Assembly: GCA_902470915.1 (NCBI GenBank)
Contig: CABRIB010000058.1
Coordinates: forward strand, 1 to 13,392
Direction of reading: 5' to 3'
DNA: 13,392 nt
DNA from: an uncultured Collinsella sp.
Lineage (GTDB): Bacteria; Actinomycetota; Coriobacteriia; Coriobacteriales; Coriobacteriaceae
Both the position numbers and the translations under genes were made by a program. Shown piece after piece: positions 6,316-13,347 of the stretch (positions are counted from its first letter, which is position 1; each line of letters starts with the position of its first letter). The notes beneath the pieces were generated by a model, which saw only the letters and a program-made list of their open reading frames with translations, did not search any database and was not told the origin of the DNA.

Positions 6316-9300
6316 CTAGGCCCGCGGTACGATCGGGCGGTTAACTTTGGCTAGCATATCAGAAGCGCACGAATCGAGCGCCCAACTCCGGAAAGCCGAG
6401 AACTCCATGCGCGAGCGCAAGCCCTCCAAATAGCGAATTGACCTGCTCAATTGCACGCGGCCGGGGTTTTCGGCCATCGCGATGCGACGGGTGTCGTCAA
6501 ACCCCGAAACGCGACAAAAACCAAGCTCTTCGAAGATTCCCAAGCCGCTTTCCACCGAGCGCTCGTCGACCGGCGTGCGAGCATCGATGGCAAGGCACAT
6601 CTGCGCGATGTCGATATCGCTCGCGCTAAAGAAATCGTCCCCGGTCTTGCCGCGGTTGGAGCGCCACATGGTCTGCAGCGCGCGATAGAGCGTGACGAGC
6701 TCGTCGCGCTCGGGCGCATAGCAGTCGAGTAGGCGCTCGTTAATACGGGCGTCACGCGACGAATAGAGTAGATGGATCACGGCGGGTTGGCCATCGCGAC
6801 CGGCGCGGCCGCTCATCTGGTTAAACTCAATGCCGCCAAACGGCATGTGATAGAGCACGACATGGCGAATATCGGGAAGGTTGACGCCCTCGCCAAAGGC
6901 GGATGTCGAGACGATGCAGCTGAGGCTGCCGTCTCGAAACGCCTCCTCTACGCGATGGCGGTCGGTGCGCGTAAGGCCAGCGTTATAGAACGCGATACGG
7001 GTCGCACAGTCGGGAACGCGTTTGCGTAGTGTCTTGGCGAGCGCCACGGACTGGTCGCGCGAATTGACGTAAATGACGGTCTTCTCCCCCGTCGCCACGA
7101 TCGACACCAAACGGTTCTCGCGACTTGCAAGATCACGGTCGTCCTCGAGCTGCAGGTTCTCGCGCACCGTCTCGTCGACCACCGTGTGAGTGATCGGAAG
7201 CATGCGGGCAAGCTCGGCCACGACCGGAGCCGTCGCGGTGGCCGTCGCGGCCATAACGACCGGGTCGCCCAGGGCTTTGAGGATATCGGGCATGTCGAGA
7301 TAGGCGCTGCGGTCGCCGCCCTTGGCAAGGCCAGCGTGGTGCGCCTCATCGATAACGACAAAACCGATGCGCCCCGAACGCGCAAAGCGGTCGCGGTGAA
7401 TGGACAGGAACTCGGGCGTCGTGAGCACGATGCCGGTACGGCCCGAAGCCAAGCCGGCAAACACGTCATCGCGCGCCGCCTCCACGGTCTCGCCGGTCAG
7501 CACGCCAACGCCAATGCCAAGCGATGCCATCGTCGACGAGAGGTGATAGGCCTGGTCGGCAACAAGCGCACGCAGCGGATAGACAAAGATGCTCGCACGT
7601 CCGCGAAGCACCGCCTCACGCGCGGCATGTACATGGAAGATGAGCGACTTGCCGCGCCCCGTTCCCATAACGGCCAGAACACTTTGGTGATCGGCCAGGG
7701 CATCGAGCGCCTCGACCTGCGCGCGGTGCGGCTGGTTCGAGCCGATAAAGCTATGAATAAGCGAGCGCGTGAGCTCGGTATAGGAAAGCTGGGCGAGCGT
7801 CTCGCGCTTGCGCGACTCCAGGCGCAGGCCAGAATCCGCCGGCTGCACGCCACGACGAAGCTCGCATGCCGGATCGTCGACGCCGGGCGGCGTGGTATCG
7901 CGGACCAGAACATCCTTGATCATGAGCTTGGGCTTCACACGCCCCTGCCAATGCTCGGCAACGGCCTCAAACACCAAGTCGACAGCGCTATCGCAGTTGA
8001 TGAGCTTATCGATTTGCGGCACGCGGAACATAATGGCCGGCACGCTCGCGGCGCCATCGGTCGCCACAAAGCGCATGTGCTCGCCGGTCTTACCCACCAC
8101 GGCGCGATCGCACATCGTCACGCCCTCGGCAGCCAGCAGCGGCACCTTATTACCCTGGCCAAACGGCTCAAGGCGGGAAATCTGCTCTATAGTCTCGATA
8201 TTCAGCTCGGAAAGGTCGACCGTGGCGGCAACCTCGTCGATGTCTTCAAAGTCCTCAGCGGGAATCTCCGATAGCACGGCGGAAAGGCGACGACGGAATT
8301 CATCGAGCTTGGATGCCTCGATGGTCACACCCACCGCACCGGCATGTCCGCCGCGACGAATCAGCAGGTCGGAACAGCGCTCGACGGCGTCAAACAGGTT
8401 AACTTTGCCCACCGAGCGACCAGAGCCGCGCGCGATACCGTCCTCGATCGAGAACAGCAGCGCCGGCACGTGATAGCGGTTGGTCAGACGGCTTGCCACG
8501 ATGCCCTTGACGCCCTCGTGCCAGCCTTCGCCGCCCACAACGATCGCGCGCCCGCCGTCATAGGTCTCCTCGACCTTTGCCATGGCATCGCGCGTGAGCT
8601 CCGCCTCGATCTCACGGCGCTGGCGGTTGATTTCCTCGAGCTCAGCCGCCAGCGCGCTTGCTTCGATGGGATTGCGGGCAAGCAGCAGGTCGAGCGCCAG
8701 CTTGGGATCGGCCATGCGGCCGGCAGCGTTTAAGCGGGGAATGAGCGAGAATGACAGGCCATCCGCCGTAATGCTCGAAAGGTCCGCCTTGGCAAGCGCG
8801 GCAAGCGCGATATAGCCGGGGCGAGCGGTTACGCGCATCTGCTGGATGCCCTCGGCAACCAGCGCGCGGTTCTCGGGCGTGAGCGGCATCATGTCGGACA
8901 CGGTGCCCAGCGCCGCGACCTCGATTAGCGAACGCCAATACGACGGCTTGCCCAGGCGCTCACCCAGGACTTGCACCAGCTTGAGCGCCACACCAGCACC
9001 GGCAAGCTCGCGCGAGGGGCCCTCGTCCTCGAGCTTGGGGTCGGTCAGGGGCACACCCTGCGGCACCTGGTCGGAGGGCTCGTGATGGTCCGTGACCACC
9101 AAATCGATCCCCAGGTCCTCCAAATAGGAAACCTCTTCCTTGGCGGCAATGCCGTTATCGACGGTCACGATCAGCTGGGGGCGAGCGAGCTCGTTAACGC
9201 GGTCGAGTGCCGCGCGCGAAAGACCGTAGCCCTCATCAAAGCGATGCGGAATAAACGGCGTGACATCGGCGCCAAACGTGCGCAGCGCCTCGGTCAACAG

Positions 9301-9603
9301 GCAGGTCGACGTAATACCGTCAACGTCAAAATCGCCAAAGACTGCAATGTGCTCGTGGTTGCGAATAGCACGCTCGACGCGGTCGGCAACGACCGACATG
9401 CCCGGGATAATGAGTGGATCGGCCCAGTCGCGATCGAGCGAAGGCGTCAAAAACAATTGGCCCTCTTTGATGGAGCCAATGCCGTGCGCGACCATAATGC
9501 GCGCCACCAGCCCGGGAATGCCCAGACCAGCCGAAAGCTCCTTTTCGAGCTCGGGGTTTTGCTGAGCGACCGCCCAGCGATGCGTCGTCTTAAGCGATGA
9601 CAT
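6316..9603 (-). CDS. recJ: RecJ exonuclease fused to a RecQ-like SF2 helicase
   Basis: 1095-aa fusion. The N-terminal half is RecJ, a 5'-3' single-strand DNA exonuclease: DFDVDG (91-96), VDNG, TDHHEP (171-176), then the DHHA1 part with EGWHEGVKGIVASRL, RGSGRS (392-397) and GGHAGAVGV (418-426), and the OB-fold start LEPFGQGN (478-485). From about 615 a DExH helicase follows: Walker A MGTGRGKS (646-653), YPLRALVADQ, VIDEAHH with DEAH at 752-755, AATATAT, and QMSGRAGRDG (929-938). The four-cysteine zinc site of RecQ is absent, and the last 150 residues are not recognised. I chose ATG at 9603; the longer GTG start has no ribosome site. Upstream-neighbour distance to rel is 15 bp. One chain would supply both unwinding and resection, which separate RecQ and RecJ supply in Escherichia coli. 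Confidence 0.93.
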   Translation of the reverse strand: MSSLKTTHRWAVAQQNPELEKELSAGLGIPGLVARIMVAHGIGSIKEGQLFLTPSLDRDWADPLIIPGMSVVADRVERAIRNHEHIAVFGDFDVDGITSTCLLTEALRTFGADVTPFIPHRFDEGYGLSRAALDRVNELARPQLIVTVDNGIAAKEEVSYLEDLGIDLVVTDHHEPSDQVPQGVPLTDPKLEDEGPSRELAGAGVALKLVQVLGERLGKPSYWRSLIEVAALGTVSDMMPLTPENRALVAEGIQQMRVTARPGYIALAALAKADLSSITADGLSFSLIPRLNAAGRMADPKLALDLLLARNPIEASALAAELEEINRQRREIEAELTRDAMAKVEETYDGGRAIVVGGEGWHEGVKGIVASRLTNRYHVPALLFSIEDGIARGSGRSVGKVNLFDAVERCSDLLIRRGGHAGAVGVTIEASKLDEFRRRLSAVLSEIPAEDFEDIDEVAATVDLSELNIETIEQISRLEPFGQGNKVPLLAAEGVTMCDRAVVGKTGEHMRFVATDGAASVPAIMFRVPQIDKLINCDSAVDLVFEAVAEHWQGRVKPKLMIKDVLVRDTTPPGVDDPACELRRGVQPADSGLRLESRKRETLAQLSYTELTRSLIHSFIGSNQPHRAQVEALDALADHQSVLAVMGTGRGKSLIFHVHAAREAVLRGRASIFVYPLRALVADQAYHLSSTMASLGIGVGVLTGETVEAARDDVFAGLASGRTGIVLTTPEFLSIHRDRFARSGRIGFVVIDEAHHAGLAKGGDRSAYLDMPDILKALGDPVVMAATATATAPVVAELARMLPITHTVVDETVRENLQLEDDRDLASRENRLVSIVATGEKTVIYVNSRDQSVALAKTLRKRVPDCATRIAFYNAGLTRTDRHRVEEAFRDGSLSCIVSTSAFGEGVNLPDIRHVVLYHMPFGGIEFNQMSGRAGRDGQPAVIHLLYSSRDARINERLLDCYAPERDELVTLYRALQTMWRSNRGKTGDDFFSASDIDIAQMCLAIDARTPVDERSVESGLGIFEELGFCRVSGFDDTRRIAMAENPGRVQLSRSIRYLEGLRSRMEFSAFRSWALDSCASDMLAKVNRPIVPRA

Positions 9604-9635
9604 AGGCGCCCACCCCCGATAGGGGCAGGTCGCCG
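9604..9635 (-). promoter_or_regulatory. G-rich ribosome-site hairpin before recJ
   Basis: On the minus strand CCCC-TAT-CGGGG sits just before GTGGGCGCCT and the ATG, so the only Shine-Dalgarno-like G run can pair with an upstream C run. This might lower translation. Speculative. Confidence 0.25.
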
Positions 9636-9711
9636 CGATACCTCTCACGGTTCATAGCGATGAGTCCTCTGTGTATGCCCGCTTCGGCAGGCAGATCTGT
9701 TGAACGGATTT

Positions 9712-9717
9712 ATTATA
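9712..9717 (-). promoter_or_regulatory. consensus -10 upstream of recJ
   Basis: A perfect TATAAT on the minus strand, about 110 bp before the recJ start, with no good -35 at the right distance. If used, it leaves a leader of roughly 100 nt for the recJ-rel transcript. Confidence 0.4.
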
Positions 9718-9782
9718 CCGTGCGGCGCGGACGCAAATCGCCGCAGCACGCCGCGGTTTCGGTAAACGATGCCGGTAATAGC

Positions 9783-9828
9783 CTCGAAATAATCGAGCGT
9801 TTCAGCCGCACGGACGCATACGAGCGTC
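9783..9828 (+). promoter_or_regulatory. small palindromes upstream of the symporter
   Basis: CTCGA-AATAA-TCGAG (9783-9797) and GACGC-ATACGA-GCGTC (9813-9828) precede the plus-strand symporter gene by 50-95 bp. Either may be an operator. No convincing -35/-10 pair was found. The rest of 9604-9877 holds nothing else I can name. Confidence 0.3.
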
Positions 9829-9877
9829 TAGCATATCCATACAAACGAGTTCGCGGATAAAGGGAGTCACGGGACAT

Positions 9878-10876
9878 ATGAAGCAATGGACTGGACTGGG
9901 AAAGTTCCTCGCGGGGCATATGCAGGTCATCGTTCCGATTTGCGTGGCGCTCGGCGTGCTCTTTCCCCAGCAGATTGGCGTGCTCAAGCCCATTGTTCCC
10001 GCCCTCTTCGCCTTTATGACGTTTCAGGGTGCGCTCAGCAACACCTTCCACCAGGTAGCCGAGGTGTTCCGCCGTCCCCTGCACCTGATTTTGGCACTGC
10101 TCGTCTCGGCGGCGCTTATTCCCATCGCGGCCTATGCCATGGGATCGTTATTCTTTGGCTCCAATCCCAACCTTGTCTGCGGCATCGTGCTCGAGTACAG
10201 CGTACCCGTGGCGGTCACTGCCTTTATGTGGATTAGCATGTTCGGCGGCAACGGCCCGCTCGCGCTCACCATCATCCTGACGTCCTCGGTTATCTCCCCT
10301 GTGACGATTCCGCTCACGCTCAAGCTCCTGCTGGGCGCCACCGTCTCGATCGATGTGCCGAGCATGATGCAAGACATGGCCTTTATGATCGCCATCCCCG
10401 CCGTGCTCGGCATCGTGATCAACGAGCTCACGCGCGGATGGGGGCACGAAAAACTCTCCCCCGTGCTCTCGCCCGCCTGCAAATTCATGATGATGGGCGT
10501 TATCGCCTCCAACTCCACCGCCATGAGCGAGTACGTGCTGCACATGAACGCGGTGCGCTTGGAAGTCGCCCTCTTTATTTTGGTCTTCGCCATCAGTGGC
10601 TTTGTCGTCGGTTTTCTGGTCGCCCATACGCTGCATCTGCCATATAGCGAGACGACCACCATGTGCTTTACCTGCGGCATGCGTAACATCTCTTCGGGCG
10701 CCGTCATCGCCACGCAGTACTTTCCGGGCGAAGTCGTGTTTCCCGTCATGTGCGGAACGCTGTTTCAGCAGGTACTCGCCTCGCTTATCGGGCATCTCTT
10801 TGAGCGTCTGACCGGCGAGGAGCGCGCCGCCCAGCGCAAGCGGGTCGAGGCCGGCCGCGACGCCATGGGACGCTAG
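9878..10876 (+). CDS. BASS-family (bile acid:sodium symporter-like) transporter
   Basis: 332-aa integral membrane protein with about eight to ten hydrophobic helices (for example 15-33, 68-92, 98-121, 127-152, 167-185, 228-250) and a charged C-terminal tail (308-332). LEYSVPVAVTAFMWISMFGG (105-124) and CFTCGMRNISSGAVIATQYF (263-282) resemble the two conserved crossing regions of the BASS/SBF fold, where sodium and an organic anion are bound. The substrate cannot be deduced: bacterial members move bile acids, keto acids or other carboxylates. The start is the only ATG; AGGGAG lies 11 nt upstream, slightly far. It is transcribed alone, divergent from recJ and convergent with the DUF4931 gene. 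Confidence 0.88.
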   Translation: MKQWTGLGKFLAGHMQVIVPICVALGVLFPQQIGVLKPIVPALFAFMTFQGALSNTFHQVAEVFRRPLHLILALLVSAALIPIAAYAMGSLFFGSNPNLVCGIVLEYSVPVAVTAFMWISMFGGNGPLALTIILTSSVISPVTIPLTLKLLLGATVSIDVPSMMQDMAFMIAIPAVLGIVINELTRGWGHEKLSPVLSPACKFMMMGVIASNSTAMSEYVLHMNAVRLEVALFILVFAISGFVVGFLVAHTLHLPYSETTTMCFTCGMRNISSGAVIATQYFPGEVVFPVMCGTLFQQVLASLIGHLFERLTGEERAAQRKRVEAGRDAMGR

Positions 10877-10893
10877 ACTGTCCGCAGTGCGCG

Positions 10894-10919
10894 GGCGCTC
10901 ACTTTACGATGTGAGCGCC
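10894..10919. terminator. convergent bidirectional hairpin
   Basis: GGCGCTCAC (10894-10902) and GTGAGCGCC (10911-10919) pair perfectly around an 8-nt loop, 17 bp after the symporter stop. The right arm lies inside the last codons of the minus-strand DUF4931 gene (Ala-Leu-Thr) and its stop codon is in the loop. It probably serves both converging genes. T runs are absent. Confidence 0.65.
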
Positions 10920-11704
10920 TCAAGATGTGCGCGGAGTCGTTCTGCATCGACATCGAGCGTGGTCTCAGCATTGACCTGAGCCAGCCGATACCCGACAAAG
11001 TAGGGCGAAACCACCCAACGCGGCAGCGCCTTGGCAATGGTCCGACCGCCCAGGTGATAGAAGAACAGGTTGTACGACTCTGCGCGACCACCGTGGTGCT
11101 CGTTCAGGATATAGCGCAGAGCTACCTGGATCGCATCGGCGAAGAGATCCGCCTCGGCTTGGTCTCTCGTGTCATCGCTGGCGGCGATTCCCTGCGGAGC
11201 TGAAACGTTGATCTCAAAGAACCCCATGATCGGTTCGGTTGAGATATTGACCGAGATTCTCCCCTGTTGCCAGACATTGATACCTTCGAAATTGGCGGAA
11301 ACCAGCGAAGCATAGCCGTCTTCCTGCTCCAAACCCACAATCTGCATGTGCGGATGGACCAGACTGCCGCCCGAAAGCGGACCCTTGCTCTTGTACATGA
11401 GCACGCTTCGATACTGCTGCGAGTCGATCATCCGCCGCCAGCAACCCAGAGCAAACCGAATCACATGGTGGAGTTCATCCGGCTCATAGGTCACCAGGTC
11501 GGCATCGTGATCGGCCGACTCGATCAGCACGGTTTGATGGGTGGCGCGCAGGGTTTTGAACTTATTCTCGAGCCAGATGCAGTCACCGTCGCGCTGGATG
11601 ATGTTGGTGAGCCCCTCCGTGTTGCAAAAGGGGCACGCGGTACCGGGGCGACGGTTGTCGTCGGGCTTGCCGCTCGCCTGCTGAACATCGAATACAAGCG
11701 CCAC
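10904..11704 (-). CDS. DUF4931 protein, galactose-1-phosphate uridylyltransferase-like (HIT superfamily)
   Basis: 266-aa cytosolic protein. CPFC (24-27) is a zinc-type pair and SGGSLVHPHMQ (111-121) is the nucleotidyl-transfer motif, with His117 and His119 in the place of the HPH of GalT. HRIWLENK-like and QTVLIES segments fit DUF4931 proteins of Firmicutes as I recall them. It may move a nucleotidyl group onto a sugar phosphate, but no reaction is established for the family here. In GalT the residue after HPH is usually Ser or Pro; here it is Met. The start is GTG at 11704, with GGAGGT 7 nt upstream lying in the last codons of cutC. The 3-bp gap shows translational coupling. Confidence 0.85.
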   Translation of the reverse strand: MALVFDVQQASGKPDDNRRPGTACPFCNTEGLTNIIQRDGDCIWLENKFKTLRATHQTVLIESADHDADLVTYEPDELHHVIRFALGCWRRMIDSQQYRSVLMYKSKGPLSGGSLVHPHMQIVGLEQEDGYASLVSANFEGINVWQQGRISVNISTEPIMGFFEINVSAPQGIAASDDTRDQAEADLFADAIQVALRYILNEHHGGRAESYNLFFYHLGGRTIAKALPRWVVSPYFVGYRLAQVNAETTLDVDAERLRAHLEALTS

Positions 11705-11707
11705 GGG

Positions 11708-12385
11708 CTACACCTCCAGCGGTACGATCCTTGTGCCATGGAGCTCGGAGACGCCCAGTGCCGCCGCCACGGTATCGCGGTTGGCCGTGGAAATGCCGCC
11801 GCCGGGAAGGATGGTCAAGCTGTCGCCCGCATACTCGATCAAGCGGGCCAGGTTTTCGAAGTTGTCCTCGATCGGCGTACCGGCAGCGCCACCATGCGTC
11901 AGGATGCGTGTGATGCCGCAGTCGGCGAGTGTGTCAATCGCGTCGAGCTGAGCCTCGGGCGAGAGCTGGTCAAATGCCATGTGGAAGGTGATGTCGATGG
12001 GCTCACGCTTACATTCCTCGGTCGCGCAGCCCGCAGCCATCACGAGGGCGCCAAGCGTAAGCTCGTCGAGCGCCCATCCGCCAGCGCAGGGCTTGCAGCA
12101 GCCAAAGACCAAGCCGTCAACGCCGGCGCTCACGGCAAGGCCCAGGTCCATCTCCATCATACGCAACTCGTCCTGGTTGTAGTGAAAGTCGCCGCCACGC
12201 GGACGGATCATGCACATCACCCGTGCATCGTGTTCGTGGGCATAGTTGGTCGTAGCGCTGATAACGCCGGCCGAAGGCGTGGTGCCGCCAACGGCAAGGT
12301 TGTCGCACAGCTCGATACGCCTTGCACCGGCATCGATAGCCGCCGGCACCCGCTCAAAGTTCTCGGCACAAAACTCGTACAGCAT
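11708..12385 (-). CDS. cutC: CutC family protein
   Basis: 225-aa TIM-barrel protein of the CutC family. Diagnostic segments are RIELCDNLAVGGTTPS (23-38), MIRPRGGDFHYN (59-70), TFHMAFD (133-139), RILTHGG (160-166) and LPGGGI (193-198). CutC was named for copper homeostasis, but that role is disputed, and no copper genes are nearby. The protein is cysteine-rich, with CCKPC at 96-100, which is not a general family feature that I recall. The start at 12385 has a G-rich ribosome site about 7 nt upstream. A longer frame upstream enters the inverted-repeat region and is not credible. Pairing with a GalT-like gene hints at carbohydrate metabolism (inference). Confidence 0.92.
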   Translation of the reverse strand: MLYEFCAENFERVPAAIDAGARRIELCDNLAVGGTTPSAGVISATTNYAHEHDARVMCMIRPRGGDFHYNQDELRMMEMDLGLAVSAGVDGLVFGCCKPCAGGWALDELTLGALVMAAGCATEECKREPIDITFHMAFDQLSPEAQLDAIDTLADCGITRILTHGGAAGTPIEDNFENLARLIEYAGDSLTILPGGGISTANRDTVAAALGVSELHGTRIVPLEV

Positions 12386-12443
12386 AGATAGACCCCCAAA
12401 GGCAGCAGATGTTTTCCGACGGGCATTGTCACACATCCCCATG
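12386..12443. other. cutC leader
   Basis: Short stretch between cutC and the first inverted repeat. A minus-strand TGACAAT could serve as a -10 but lacks a good -35, so no promoter is called. Confidence 0.3.
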
Positions 12444-12512
12444 AAGTTGCGGTGGAATAGGGGCTGTTTTGGCGTCTAGAGCCCCCATTTAGTCCCTATT
12501 TCACCGCAACTT
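12444..12512. repeat. 19-bp inverted repeat
   Basis: AAGTTGCGGTGGAATAGGG (12444-12462) pairs with CCCTATTTCACCGCAACTT (12494-12512) with a single G-U pair, and can extend about 3 bp inward. An alternative inner pairing GGGGCT (12460-12465) with AGCCCC (12480-12485) competes with it. It is noncoding and directly abuts the terminator at 12513-12549. Confidence 0.85.
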
Positions 12513-12549
12513 AAAGGGGTGCCGACCGAAATGGTCAGCACCCCTTTTT
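12513..12549 (+). terminator. strong terminator with no gene upstream
   Basis: AAAGGGGTGC (12513-12522) pairs with GCACCCCTTT (12538-12547), continued after one mismatch by four more pairs around a GAAAT loop, and followed by TTTTT (12545-12549). This is a textbook plus-strand intrinsic terminator. On that strand no gene precedes it before the convergent end at about 10876, because cutC and DUF4931 run the other way. On the minus strand only three T follow. Confidence 0.8.
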
Positions 12550-12560
12550 GCTGTATAGAA

Positions 12561-12618
12561 GTAGTCGTTGGGGACGTTCTTAAACGACTAGTCATTCAAG
12601 AACGTCCCCAACGACTAC
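12561..12618. repeat. perfect 21-bp inverted repeat
   Basis: Arms at 12561-12581 (GTAGTCGTTGGGGACG...) and 12598-12618 match without error around a 16-bp spacer holding GACTAGTC (12586-12593). The spacer also repeats ACGACTA, so alternative folds exist. The GTAG start and the GGGGACG core are reminiscent of REP-type palindromes, but no REP transposase is in the window. It ends 9 bp before the PadR promoter. Confidence 0.9.
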
Positions 12619-12626
12619 GACAACTG

Positions 12627-12655
12627 TTGACATCATATACTATGTGTCATATAGT
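12627..12655 (+). promoter_or_regulatory. sigma-70 promoter of the padR operon
   Basis: Consensus TTGACA (12627-12632), a 17-bp spacer, and TATAGT (12650-12655). It lies 38 bp before the regulator start codon and is the best promoter in the window. Confidence 0.85.
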
Positions 12656-12680
12656 ATGTGTTACACAGTATACTACGAAA
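12637..12680 (+). promoter_or_regulatory. likely PadR operator
   Basis: ATACTAT and ATAGTAT flank a 7-bp centre across the spacer and -10, and a related AGTATGTGTTACACAGTATACT palindrome-like unit follows immediately. TATGTGT recurs 14 bp apart. AT-rich ATAC/GTAT arms placed over a promoter fit PadR-type sites, so autorepression is expected. Confidence 0.6.
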
Positions 12681-12692
12681 GGAGGTGTGCGG

Positions 12693-13013
12693 ATGGAGGC
12701 ACAGATGAAGCGCGGCTTCCTCGAGGCCTGCGTACTCGCGGCCGTCTCGGGCGAGGAATCCTACGGCTATCAGATCGTAAAGGACGTGCCCGCGAGCATG
12801 GGGCTCACGGAGTCCACGCTCTATCCGTTGCTCAAGCGCCTGGAGAAGGCGGGGTGCATCACGGCGCGCTCCGCCGAGCACAACGGGCGGCTGCGAAGGT
12901 ACTACCGCATCACGGACACCGGGCATGAGCGTATCGCCGAGTTCCTCGCCGAATGGCCATCCGTGCAGGAGATCTACCGTTACGTGAAGGGAGCGCACCA
13001 TGACGCGCGATGA
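12693..13013 (+). CDS. PadR family transcriptional regulator
   Basis: 106-aa winged-helix repressor, the short PadR type. MKRGFLEACVLAAVSGEESYGYQIVKD (5-31) is the usual first helices with the conserved SYGY turn. ESTLYPLLKRLEKAG (40-54) is the recognition helix and NGRLRRYYRIT (64-74) the wing. The C-terminal dimerisation helix is short (77-98). The start at 12693 is set by AAAGGAGGT 6-7 nt upstream; a longer frame back to 12519 runs through repeats and is rejected. The stop overlaps the start of the DUF1700 gene by 14 bp, so the pair is coupled. It probably represses its own operon through the palindromes at the promoter. The inducer is unknown. Confidence 0.93.
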   Translation: MEAQMKRGFLEACVLAAVSGEESYGYQIVKDVPASMGLTESTLYPLLKRLEKAGCITARSAEHNGRLRRYYRITDTGHERIAEFLAEWPSVQEIYRYVKGAHHDAR

Positions 13014-13347
13014 GTTCTTGAACCGGCTGGGCGAGCTTCTGGCCTGCCTGCCGGCAGATCAGGTAAAGGAAACGCAGGAGTTCTACGCGGAGGTCATCGC
13101 CGACCGTATGGAGGACGGCATGACGGAGGCCGAGGCTGTGGCCGCCATGGGCACGCTCGGTGAGGTCGCCGAGGCAACGCTCGACGAACTGCCCGCCGTG
13201 CCGCGCGCAATTGCGAGGACCAAGCGCAAGAGCACGGCGCTTCTATGGGCGCTCGCCATCGTGGGCTCTCCGGTATGGATTCCGCTGCTGCTCGCGTTCG
13301 TCGCCGTTGCCGCTACGGTCTACATCTGCATTTGGGTTCTTGCGCTC
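13000..13347 (+). CDS. DUF1700 (HAAS-type) membrane protein, 3' truncated
   Basis: 116 genomic codons. The N-terminal cytosolic part MTRDEFLNRLGELLACLP...EFYAEVIADRMEDGMTEAEAVAAMG matches the DUF1700 helical domain that is usually found beside short PadR regulators. It is followed by basic RTKRK (73-77) and hydrophobic segments about 79-100 and 102-116. AAGGGAG lies 8 nt before the ATG, which is inside padR. Such proteins are thought to sense or transmit membrane or envelope signals, with the regulator controlling them; this is inference. The frame stays open to the window end only because adapter sequence from 13348 happens to be in frame, so the true C-terminus is missing. Confidence 0.85.

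Noticed and set aside
4870..6354. Plus-strand open frame of 494 codons
   Set aside because: Antisense to rel, which has complete conserved motifs. No recognisable domain in the frame.
7186..8274. Plus-strand open frame of 362 codons
   Set aside because: Antisense to the RecJ-helicase gene; no ribosome site or domain.
9604..9648. 15-codon extension of recJ from a GTG
   Set aside because: No ribosome site before the GTG, and the ATG at 9603 fits the usual RecJ N-terminus.
9660..9860. 66-codon open frame between recJ and the symporter
   Set aside because: No ribosome site, low-complexity basic product, and it overlaps the likely recJ promoter.
11267..12391. Plus-strand open frame of 374 codons
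   Set aside because: Antisense to cutC and the DUF4931 gene, both supported by family motifs.
12519..12692. 58-codon N-terminal extension of the PadR gene
   Set aside because: It translates the terminator, the inverted repeat and the promoter. The strong ribosome site is at 12681-12689.
12627..13347. A toxin-antitoxin or phage-defence pair
   Set aside because: Small overlapping genes suggested it, but the motifs are PadR and DUF1700, with no nuclease or toxin features.
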